From: Chloroflexota bacterium
GTDB taxonomy: Bacteria > Chloroflexota > Anaerolineae > Aggregatilineales > Phototrophicaceae
DNA: 64,000 nucleotides
Direction of reading: 5' to 3'
Assembly (NCBI GenBank): GCA_026708115.1
Contig: JAPOVL010000043.1
Coordinates: forward strand, 124,001 to 188,000
Shown here piece after piece: positions 52,265 to 59,582 of this stretch. A model generated the notes under the pieces. The model did no database searches, had not been told where the DNA came from, and saw only the letters and a list, made by a program, of their open reading frames with translations. Made by a program: the position numbers and the translations under genes. The stretch's first letter is position 1; every line of letters begins with the position of its first letter.

Positions 52265-53242
52265 ATGCATTTCCGCGATTTCGATCCTGATAGCCTGCCC
52301 GGCGGCGAAAAAACGCGCATGTGGCTGGATATCGCGCCGCGCGCTGAGGGCGGGGCCTGGCGATTGCCCTTCTTGAGCGTCACCGGCGCGTCGGACGGCC
52401 CGACCCTGCTGGTCATGGCCGGCGTTCACGGCGATGAATACGAGGGCATCGTCGCCATCCCGCGGCTCTATGAAGGCATCCAGCCCGCGGACTTGCGGGG
52501 CAGGCTCTTGGCGCTGTCAGTATGCAACGCGCCGGCGTACGCAAGCGCCCGGCGGGGCAGCCCCATCGACGGGCTCAACTTGGCGCGGGTTTTCCCGGGC
52601 GCGCGGGACGGTTCCATCACAGAACAGATCGCTTATTGGATCGACGAAAAACTGCTGCCACAGGCCGACTTCATGATCGATTTGCATACCGGCGGCATCG
52701 CCTATGAATTGCCCTTGCTGGTCGGCTACGTGCATGATGAAAGCGCGTATGGACAAGCGGCGCTGGCGGCGGCGCGCGCTTTTGGCGCGCCCGTCCTGTG
52801 GGGGCATCCGCCCCCGCTGCCGCCCGGACGCAGCCTCAGCGCGGCTTACGATCATGGCGTCCCCTGTGTTTATACCGAAGCGCCCGGCGGCAGCGGCATT
52901 GACCCCTATGTCGCCGATTGTTTTGTCACGGGCGCGCTCAATGTGATGAAACACCTGGGCATGCTGGAGGGCGAGCAAAGCCGGCAGCCGCTGAGGCATC
53001 ATCTGCTTGGTCACGGCGACCTCGATAGCGTCATCGACGCGCCGGTCGCCGGTCTCTTTCAGCGCGAGGCCTCCCTGCTCGATGAGGTGGAGGCGGGCCA
53101 GCGGCTGGGCGTCATTCAGGACGAATTTGGCGGCAAGCTGGCGGAAATCGTCGCTGAGCAAGCGGGCGTATTGATCATGCTGCGCGGCTTGCCGCGGGTG
53201 GAAGCCGGCGACGGCATCGCGCACGTCGCGCAATATGTCTGA
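52265..53242 (+). CDS. succinylglutamate desuccinylase/aspartoacylase-family protein
   Basis: 325-residue zinc deacylase or deformylase-like enzyme of the M14-related AstE/AspA group. Zinc ligands are His and Glu in AGVHGDEYEG and His in DLHTGG; the catalytic Glu lies in VYTEAPGG. N-terminal and C-terminal beta domains flank the core. ATG follows GAGGTGAG. It is the third gene of the cluster and 27 nt upstream of the MlrC gene. Together with a peptidase-like MlrC and a peptide-type transporter it suggests hydrolysis of an N-acyl amino acid or similar amide (inference). Confidence 0.85.
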   Translation: MHFRDFDPDSLPGGEKTRMWLDIAPRAEGGAWRLPFLSVTGASDGPTLLVMAGVHGDEYEGIVAIPRLYEGIQPADLRGRLLALSVCNAPAYASARRGSPIDGLNLARVFPGARDGSITEQIAYWIDEKLLPQADFMIDLHTGGIAYELPLLVGYVHDESAYGQAALAAARAFGAPVLWGHPPPLPPGRSLSAAYDHGVPCVYTEAPGGSGIDPYVADCFVTGALNVMKHLGMLEGEQSRQPLRHHLLGHGDLDSVIDAPVAGLFQREASLLDEVEAGQRLGVIQDEFGGKLAEIVAEQAGVLIMLRGLPRVEAGDGIAHVAQYV

Positions 53243-53269
53243 TTTTCTCTGCAAAAGGAAGGCATTTGC

Positions 53270-54769
53270 ATGAGTTCAACATCCGCGTCAGCAAGCCCGC
53301 GCATCGCCATCGGCGGCATCTTGCACGAGACCCATACCTTCATGGAACAGCCGACTACGCTGGCTGACTTTGAAATGGGTTCGCTCTGCCGCGGCGAAGA
53401 TTTGCTGCGGGACATGAGTGAGACGCGCTCCGGCATCGGCGGCATGATCGAGGCGGCGTCTGATAGAGGCTGGCGCTTGCTGCCGACGCTCTACGCCACC
53501 GCCATGCCTGCCGGAACGGTAAGCGCGGAGGCCTATCAATCGCTGTTGAGGGACCTGCTGGCGCGCCTGCGCGGGGCGCTGCCCCTGGATGGCCTGCTGC
53601 TGGCCCTGCACGGGGCCATGGTTGCCGAGGGCGAGCTTGACGTCGAGGCGGATATCGTGGCAAAGGCGCGTGAGATCGTGGGGGCTGAAACGCCGATCGT
53701 CGCCCTGCTGGATATGCACGGCAACATCAGTCCGCGCCTGGTCGATGTGGCGGATGTGCTGCTGGCTTACGATAGCAATCCGCATATTGATACCCATGCC
53801 CGCGGCCTCGAAGCAGTTGACATCATGGCCCGCCTGCTCCCGCGCGACATCGTCCCGACCGCCGCCTACGCCCGCCCAGCCATGCTGCTGCCGCCGCAAA
53901 GCACCGGCACCGACGACGAACCGCTCGCGCTGCTGCATGCCCGGGCTGCCGAAATGGAAGCCGAAGCCGCCGTCGTCTGCATTGCCGTGATGGCAGGCTT
54001 CGCTTATGCCGATACGCCCTATTGCGGCGCCAGCATCATCGTCACCACCGACAGCCAGCCGGAACTGGCGCGACAATACGCGCGCGAATTGAGCGACCTG
54101 CTCCGCGCCCGCCGCGCTAGCGCCACCCCGCGCTTTCTCCGGCCCGCCGATGCTGTCGCGGGTGCGGCGCAGATCGCAAACGGCCCGGTCATCCTGGTCG
54201 ATTCAGCCGACAATATCGGCGGCGGCACGCCGGGAGACGGCACGGATGCCTTGGCCGCCATGCTGGCGCAGGACGCGCAGGAAGGCGCCATCGTGCTGGC
54301 GGATGCTGAAGCCGTGGACCATTGCCAGGCGGCGGGCACCGGCGCGACGGTGACGCTGCACGTCGGCGCCAAGGCGGACAAATGGCATGGCGAGCCCGTG
54401 CTTGTGACCGGCCGGGTTGCGGCGCTTTCCGACGGCGTCTTCAGGCCGGAATTGCCAGATAATCACTTCGCCGCCTTTTATGGAAACGAAGTCCACATGG
54501 GGCGCTGCGCCTGGCTGCGCGCCGGCGGCGTCAACATGCTTCTGACCGAGCGCAAGACGCCGCCCATGGATCTGGCGCAGTTGCGGCATATCGGCATCAT
54601 TCCCGAAGCGCAGCGGATGATCGTGGTCAAATCGGCCGTGGCCTATCGCGCCGCCTACCTGCCGATCGCGACTGCCGTGATCGAGATGGACACGGCGGGA
54701 TTATGCAGCGCCAACCTGCGGCGCTTTCCCTATCGGCATCTCAAACGGCCGGTCTTCCCCCTGGATTGA
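53270..54769 (+). CDS. M81 family metallopeptidase (MlrC-like)
   Basis: 499-residue MlrC-family protein, named after the last hydrolase of microcystin breakdown. The DUF1485 N-terminal part has GGILHETHTF, LLALHGAMVAEG, the metal motif LLDMHGN (Asp148, His150) and NPHIDTHARG; the C-terminal part has DSADNIGGGTPGDGT and AFYGNEVHMGR. Length and motifs are complete. ATG has AAGGAAGG upstream. In other bacteria these genes sit beside peptide transporters in catabolic clusters, as here (Dpp-type transporter 100 nt downstream). Actual substrate unknown; microcystin itself is unlikely to be the general one. Confidence 0.9.
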   Translation: MSSTSASASPRIAIGGILHETHTFMEQPTTLADFEMGSLCRGEDLLRDMSETRSGIGGMIEAASDRGWRLLPTLYATAMPAGTVSAEAYQSLLRDLLARLRGALPLDGLLLALHGAMVAEGELDVEADIVAKAREIVGAETPIVALLDMHGNISPRLVDVADVLLAYDSNPHIDTHARGLEAVDIMARLLPRDIVPTAAYARPAMLLPPQSTGTDDEPLALLHARAAEMEAEAAVVCIAVMAGFAYADTPYCGASIIVTTDSQPELARQYARELSDLLRARRASATPRFLRPADAVAGAAQIANGPVILVDSADNIGGGTPGDGTDALAAMLAQDAQEGAIVLADAEAVDHCQAAGTGATVTLHVGAKADKWHGEPVLVTGRVAALSDGVFRPELPDNHFAAFYGNEVHMGRCAWLRAGGVNMLLTERKTPPMDLAQLRHIGIIPEAQRMIVVKSAVAYRAAYLPIATAVIEMDTAGLCSANLRRFPYRHLKRPVFPLD

Positions 54770-54874
54770 TCGCCTCATGACCTGTGGCGGCAGGCCGCGG
54801 CCAAGTTTGCGCGCGACCCTTGCTTGCGATAGCATTGAGCCATCGACAGTTACTGTTGTTAAGGAGACATTTTT

Positions 54875-56461
54875 ATGAACCGCAAGCAAGAAGAAGATAT
54901 TCGCAATACCTCGAAACTGCTGGCCCGCAATACGCTATCGCGGCGGCGCTTTTTGCAGACGATGTTCGCCACCGGCGCGGGCGCGTTGGCCTATGGCGCG
55001 GCGCCCTTGGCATCGGTGGTCGCGCAAGGCGGCTCGTCGGCAACCGTTGACATCGCCAACAGCTTCGGCCGTTTGAATCCGGTCCTGTCCACCGCCATCG
55101 GCGAGTTGACCATCAACAATGCCGTCTTCAACAAAGTGCCGGCGCTGTTGGCCGAAGCCCCGACGCAGGAAGATGACCTGACCTGGACGCTGAGTTTCCG
55201 CCAGGGCGTGATGTTCCACGACGGTACGGAGATGAAGGCATCCGACTTCAAATTCACCCTGGATTTGATTCAGAACCCGGACACCGCCTCACTCTTCGCC
55301 AACTTCCTGACGCCAATAGCCGGCGTTGATGCAACCGGCGACTATTCCGCCAGGATCCATCTCAACGAACCCTTTGGTCTGCTGCCGGAGCGCCTCTTTG
55401 TCATGTCGGTATTGCCGGAAGCCACCTTCAACGAGATGGGCATGGACCGCTTCGGGCTGGCGCCTGTGGGCACGGGTCCCTTTGTCTTCCAGAATATGAT
55501 CGCCCAGGACCGCGTCGAGCTGGCGCGCAACCCCGACTACTTCGTCGATGGTCTGCCCTTGCTGGACAGCCTGATCTACCGTGAAGTGCCGGAAGCCAGC
55601 GTGCGCATGGCCAACCTGGTCGCCAACCAGTCCGACGTCATGGAACAAGTGCCGCCGGAAAGCTTTGATATCTTCAGCCAGGCGCCGGGCATCGTCGCCG
55701 GCTCCGGACCGAGTACCCGCCGAGCCTTTATCGCCTACAACTGCACCAAGCCGCCGCTTGATGACGCGCGCGTGCGCCAGGCGCTCTCCTACGCCATTGA
55801 CCGCCAAGCCATCATCGACACCGTATTGAGCGGCAAAGGCTTGCCAGGCAACGGCTCCAGCATTCCGCCGACGATGGACAATTACAACGCCGATGCCGAC
55901 AAATACAATTACGACCCGGATATGGCGCGGGCGCTGCTCAGCGACGCCGGCGCCGAGGGCATCAAGCTCGAATTGATGGCCGGCTCGCTCAAGTTCCTGG
56001 CGGATACCGTGACCCTGATCAAGCCCATGGTCGAAGCGGTCGGCATTGAGACCGAAATCCGCCTGATCGAGGTCGAGGCCGGTTATCAGTTCGTCTTCGA
56101 TCGCACCTTCGATACCTACACCACCTGGGGCAATACCAGCGCCCTCGGCTCGGACATTGATATCCACACGCGCTGGATTTACGGACCCTTCATCGGCCGC
56201 GGCGATACGCTCTTCGGCTGGGGACCGCACAATGGCGATATCTTCGAGCAGACGCATCAGACGATGAACGCCGCCGCCGCCAGCGCTGACGCCGACGAGC
56301 GCCGCGCCGGTTATGACCAGGTGCAGGCGACGGTCGTGGACGAAGCGGTCGAGTTCGTCTTGTACTGGCCCGATAATCTGGGCGCTTGGCGGGACAACAT
56401 CACCGGTTATGTGCCGCCGATAGACGATGTCATCGAGGCCTCGCATATCGCCAAGTCCTAG
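54875..56461 (+). CDS. peptide/opine-type ABC transporter substrate-binding protein (SBP_bac_5)
   Basis: 528-residue family 5 binding protein. The N-terminus has a Tat-like motif, LSRRRFLQTMF, then a hydrophobic stretch ending VVA-QGG. The body has FNKVPALLAEAPTQEDDLTWTLSFRQGVMFHDG, ALSYAIDRQAIIDTVLSGKG and YNYDPDMARALLSDAG, the standard dipeptide-binding-protein landmarks. ATG 54875 follows AAGGAGA. Two Dpp-type permease genes follow after a 153-nt spacer holding two REP hairpins; no ATPase genes (DppD, DppF) are present. It probably imports the substrate of the preceding enzymes. Confidence 0.92.
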   Translation: MNRKQEEDIRNTSKLLARNTLSRRRFLQTMFATGAGALAYGAAPLASVVAQGGSSATVDIANSFGRLNPVLSTAIGELTINNAVFNKVPALLAEAPTQEDDLTWTLSFRQGVMFHDGTEMKASDFKFTLDLIQNPDTASLFANFLTPIAGVDATGDYSARIHLNEPFGLLPERLFVMSVLPEATFNEMGMDRFGLAPVGTGPFVFQNMIAQDRVELARNPDYFVDGLPLLDSLIYREVPEASVRMANLVANQSDVMEQVPPESFDIFSQAPGIVAGSGPSTRRAFIAYNCTKPPLDDARVRQALSYAIDRQAIIDTVLSGKGLPGNGSSIPPTMDNYNADADKYNYDPDMARALLSDAGAEGIKLELMAGSLKFLADTVTLIKPMVEAVGIETEIRLIEVEAGYQFVFDRTFDTYTTWGNTSALGSDIDIHTRWIYGPFIGRGDTLFGWGPHNGDIFEQTHQTMNAAAASADADERRAGYDQVQATVVDEAVEFVLYWPDNLGAWRDNITGYVPPIDDVIEASHIAKS

Positions 56462-56522
56462 GCGAGCTTGAAGCGGAAAACAATCGGCTAGGGCTGGGAT
56501 GGCTCCGTTCTCGAATCTGTAA

Positions 56523-56587
56523 GGGCGGCCCATTGGGTCGCCCGACAAGATACCGCCCGACGCCTGGGCGACCTGGCTGGTCGCCCC
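56523..56587. repeat. two REP hairpins between SBP and permease
   Basis: GGGCGGCCCATTGGGTCGCCC at 56523-56543 and GGGCGACCTGGCTGGTCGCCC at about 56566-56586, both REP-family hairpins. Confidence 0.65.
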
Positions 56588-56614
56588 TGGCTTTGATTGG
56601 GGAGCAACGAGGGC

Positions 56615-57562
56615 ATGGCGCGTTTTTTTGCGCGACGGCTGATCTTCTCGCTGCCGGTATTGTTCGGCGTCACGGTCCTGATTTACGTGCTGCTCTGGTT
56701 CGCGCCGGGCGATCCGGCGCTGTCGAGCCTGGGCATCTATGCCACGCCGGAGCAACTGCAGACGCTGCGGGAACAGCTTGACCTCGACAAACCGATTTAT
56801 GTGCTATACGTCCGCTGGCTGGGCCAGATCGTCCGCGGCGATTTCGGCATTTCCATGATCACCAAGGAAAACGTCAGCACCCTAATCGGGCACAGTCTGT
56901 CAATCACGGTGCAACTGACCGCGGTGGCGATGGTGATTGTCCTGCTGATCGCCTTCCCCACCGGCATCATCTCGGCCGTCAAGCGCAACAGCATCAGCGA
57001 CGCCTTAAGCCGAATCTTTTCCCTGCTGGGCATCTCGATGCCCAACTTCTGGTTGGCGCTGCTCTTCATCACCTTCATCGCAGTCGGATTGCGCTGGTTC
57101 CCGCCCGGCGGTTATGTTTCGCCCGAGCAGGGCATCGGTCCCTGGCTGCGTTCGCTGTTTTTGCCGGCGCTATCCATCGCGGCGGCGCCCGCCTCTTCGC
57201 TATCGCGCATGGTGCGGGCCAGCATGCTCGATGTATTGAGCAAGGATTACATCCGCACCGCGCGCGCCAAGGGACAGCGCGAACGCTGGGTCATCATCCG
57301 GCATGCGCTGCGGAATTCGCTCATGGCGCCCATGACCATCATCGGCATGCAGGTCGGTTACCTGCTCGGCGGCGCCATCATCGTCGAAGTCATCTTCTTT
57401 TTCCCGGGCATGGGGCGCCTGCTGCTGGAAGCCGGCATTGATCAAGACTATTCCGTGGTGCAAGGCGTTGCGCTGGTCACGTCGGCGGCCTTCATCCTGG
57501 TCAACGTTCTAATCGACTTTCTTTATGTGATTATCGACCCGCGCATTCGGGATAGCCAGTGA
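56615..57562 (+). CDS. peptide ABC transporter permease (DppB-like)
   Basis: 315-residue inner-membrane permease. It starts MARFFARRLIFSLPVLFGVTVLIYVLLWFAPGDPA, the standard DppB opening, and has the EAA-like loop YIRTARAKGQRERWV then HALRNSLMAP, and the family helix GGAIIVEVIFFFPGMGRLL. ATG 56615 is preferred to TTG 56597 because GGGGAG/GAGGG lies between them. The DppC gene begins 10 nt after its stop. Confidence 0.92.
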   Translation: MARFFARRLIFSLPVLFGVTVLIYVLLWFAPGDPALSSLGIYATPEQLQTLREQLDLDKPIYVLYVRWLGQIVRGDFGISMITKENVSTLIGHSLSITVQLTAVAMVIVLLIAFPTGIISAVKRNSISDALSRIFSLLGISMPNFWLALLFITFIAVGLRWFPPGGYVSPEQGIGPWLRSLFLPALSIAAAPASSLSRMVRASMLDVLSKDYIRTARAKGQRERWVIIRHALRNSLMAPMTIIGMQVGYLLGGAIIVEVIFFFPGMGRLLLEAGIDQDYSVVQGVALVTSAAFILVNVLIDFLYVIIDPRIRDSQ

Positions 57563-57572
57563 GGGAGATCGC

Positions 57573-58418
57573 TTGAAGAGCCTCTGGTGGTTGCGCAATG
57601 ATCCGCTAGCGATGATCGGCCTGTGCATCTTGATCGTCTTCGCGCTGGCGGCGATCTTCGCAGCGCAGGTCGCGCCCTTCGACCCCACTGCCCAGCATCT
57701 CTCGGATACGCTCAAGCCGCCCAGCGAGGTCTACCGCTTTGGCACCGATCAGTTCGGGCGCGATATCCTCAGCCGCGTCATCCATGGCACGCAGATCTCC
57801 CTGGGATTAGGTTCGGCGGCGGTGGTCCTGGCGGTCGCCGTCGGCACGACTATCGGCTTGACCGCCGGCTATGTCGGCGGCCGCGTCGACGAGTTTATCA
57901 TGCGCATCATCGATATTTTCTTCGCCTTCCCGCCCATTGTGCTGGCCATCTTTTTGATGGCGACCTTCGGGCCCAGCCTGCTCAATGTCGTGGTTGTGGT
58001 TGCGCTGGTCACCATCCCGCAATTCACGCGCATCGCCCGCAGCGTCGCCATCAGCGAGCGCAACCAGGACTATGTGCTGGCGGCCCGCGCCATGGGCGCG
58101 TCTACCGCCTCGGTCATTCGCAGGCACCTGCTGGTCAACGCTTTTCCGCCGTTGGCGATACAGGTCACGGTGCTGCTGGCCGATGCGATTCTGATCGAAG
58201 CCGCGCTGAGCTTTCTCGGCATCGGCGTCCGCCCGCCGACGCCGACCTGGGGTGGCATCTTGAGCGCCGGGCGGGATTACGTTTTCACCGGTTTCTGGTG
58301 GTTCACCGTCTTCCCGGGCTTGGCGATCTTCCTGGCTGTGTTCTCCTTGAATGTGCTGGGCGATGGCTTGCGCGACTTCATCGACCCAACCACGCGCCCG
58401 CGCGGGAGCGGGGATTAG
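57573..58418 (+). CDS. peptide ABC transporter permease (DppC-like)
   Basis: 281-residue inner-membrane permease. N-terminus LRNDPLAMIGLCILIVFALAAIFA, then HRFGTDQFGRDILSRVIHG-type DppC landmark, EAA loop YVLAARAMGASTASVIRRHLLVN, C-terminal VFSLNVLGDGLRDFIDP. Start is TTG 57573 with GAGGGAGA upstream. It is the last gene of the transporter; ATPase genes are absent and the following region is repeats with a DUF559 gene, so they may have been lost or lie elsewhere. Confidence 0.92.
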   Translation: MKSLWWLRNDPLAMIGLCILIVFALAAIFAAQVAPFDPTAQHLSDTLKPPSEVYRFGTDQFGRDILSRVIHGTQISLGLGSAAVVLAVAVGTTIGLTAGYVGGRVDEFIMRIIDIFFAFPPIVLAIFLMATFGPSLLNVVVVVALVTIPQFTRIARSVAISERNQDYVLAARAMGASTASVIRRHLLVNAFPPLAIQVTVLLADAILIEAALSFLGIGVRPPTPTWGGILSAGRDYVFTGFWWFTVFPGLAIFLAVFSLNVLGDGLRDFIDPTTRPRGSGD

Positions 58419-58554
58419 CCTGATGCTGAGTCGAGCGCCACTCTTAGATCCCAGCGCTATGAATAGGGGAGCGCTATTCGAACGACGCGCTCGCCCTCCG
58501 ACTCTGCGGGACGGATGGGATTACATTTGCGCGTAGCGCAGTCCGGGTGCGGGC

Positions 58555-58652
58555 AAAGTCCCTCCCCAAAGCTTCGGGTCGCGTAGACACAGACCGCCGG
58601 GAGCGATTTAGGGTGGGGTTGAAAAAATGGGACAAGATGAAAATACATGAGC
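58555..58652. repeat. direct repeat, left copy (filled with GCGTAGACACW element)
   Basis: Begins AAAGTCCCTCCCC, contains GATTTAGGGTGGGGTTGAAAA and ends ATACATGAGC, which includes the DUF559 start codon. Compared with the right copy (59219-59293) it has about 20 extra nt, GTCGCGTAGACACAGACC plus flank, in the middle of the CCCCGAAGC/TCGGGG palindrome. Confidence 0.65.
58581..58591 (+). repeat. GCGTAGACACW micro-element in palindrome apex
   Basis: Core GCGTAGACACA flanked by GGTC (58577-58580) and GACC (58592-58595), forming a 4-bp stem, inside the left direct repeat. Confidence 0.6.
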
Positions 58653-59123
58653 CACGATAACCAGGACGAGACCGAAAGGCGCATTGCGCGATATACCGAC
58701 CGCGCCTTGTATCGGGAATTGAAAATGCGCGCCAGATTCATGCGCAAGCATCCGACGCCAGCAGAAGCACTATTGTGGCAGCAATTGCGGCACAGGCGCG
58801 TAGGCGGCTATCATTTTCGTCGACAGCACCCTATCGTGAGGTACATCGTCGACTTCTACTGTGCCGAAGCCAAGTTAGTTATAGAAGTTGACGGTTCTGT
58901 ACATGATGAGCCGGGTCATGATGAATATGATGTGGCGCGTCAAGCGTTTTTGGAGGAGTTGGGATTGCGAGTGCTGCGATTTCACAATTGTGAGGTGTTG
59001 CGAGGGATCGACGAGGTCGTCAAGGCTATTGCGGATGCGCTGCAATCAACCCCAGCCCCGGCCCCTCCCGGAGGTCAGTGTCTACGTGGCCCAAGGCTTC
59101 GGCTGAGGAACGGACGCCCTTGA
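58647..59123 (+). CDS. DUF559 endonuclease-like protein
   Basis: 158-residue protein of the DUF559/Vsr-like PD-(D/E)xK group. Core is RARFMRKHPTPAEALLWQQLR, the RQHPIVRYIVDFYCAEAKLVIEVDG segment with Asp, Glu and Asp, and LGLRVLRFHNCEV. The last 25 residues or so (after ALQ) are encoded by an inserted GC-rich repeat carrying a micro-element, so the original stop has been replaced and the tail is probably non-functional sequence. The start codon lies within the left copy of a direct repeat whose right copy follows the gene. The family is common as single genes in Chloroflexi and cyanobacteria; nuclease activity is predicted only from fold. Confidence 0.82.
   Translation: MSHDNQDETERRIARYTDRALYRELKMRARFMRKHPTPAEALLWQQLRHRRVGGYHFRRQHPIVRYIVDFYCAEAKLVIEVDGSVHDEPGHDEYDVARQAFLEELGLRVLRFHNCEVLRGIDEVVKAIADALQSTPAPAPPGGQCLRGPRLRLRNGRP
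59072..59091 (-). repeat. GCGTAGACACW micro-element within the DUF559 3' end
   Basis: GGTC (59073-59076), AGTGTCTACGT (59077-59087), GGCC: reverse-oriented core with one difference, nested in a GGCCCCTCCC-type palindrome at the end of the DUF559 reading frame. Confidence 0.5.
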
Positions 59124-59218
59124 AAATCGCGCATGTCGCAAGGTCTGCCCCATCACCCGAAAGCGCCAACGCAGACCAGGGTATTGCATTCGCGCCTAGG
59201 GCGATCCGCTTGCGCGTA

Positions 59219-59293
59219 AAGTCCCTCCCCGAAGCCTCGGGGAGGGATTTAGGGTGGGGTTGAAAATATGCGGCAAGATGTAGATACATGAGC
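59219..59293. repeat. direct repeat, right copy (uninterrupted)
   Basis: AAAGTCCCTCCCCGAAGCC, then TCGGGGAGGGATTTAGGGTG, GGGTTGAAAA and ATACATGAGC. Matches 58555-58652 without the micro-element. It ends with the same ATGAGC that opens the DUF559 gene, so it may be the leader of a lost second copy. Confidence 0.65.
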
Positions 59294-59362
59294 TTGTGCA
59301 ATGGGATCCTCTCGTGAGACGGCTAAGACATGACAGGTTGGCAAACGGCGCAATTTCAGGGT

Positions 59363-59406
59363 CTACCCCACCCCCCGGCCCCCTCCCCGAAGCATCAGGG
59401 AGGGGG
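59363..59406. repeat. palindrome of the CTACCCC/GGCCCC family
   Basis: Starts CTACCCCACCCCCCGGCC and contains a CCCCCTCCCCGAAGC/TCAGGGAGGGGG hairpin; inverted relative to the right half of the pair at 45263-45427. Confidence 0.55.
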
Positions 59407-59582
59407 AGCGCGTTTGAAGGGACTAGGATTAGATCCAGAACTATCGCTACAAATGAGATATTTCGCATTGTATTGTTGGAACTACCGAGATTTCACGCGG
59501 GGTAGAAACGGTCAGTAGGTCGCATTTGGCGACGATTCTGATCCATCAATTGACAAATGGTACTTGACAAGGAGCAAGCCAC

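Noticed and set aside
55289..56755. 488-codon open frame on the minus strand
   Set aside because: Shadow of the peptide-binding-protein gene, runs into REP repeats.
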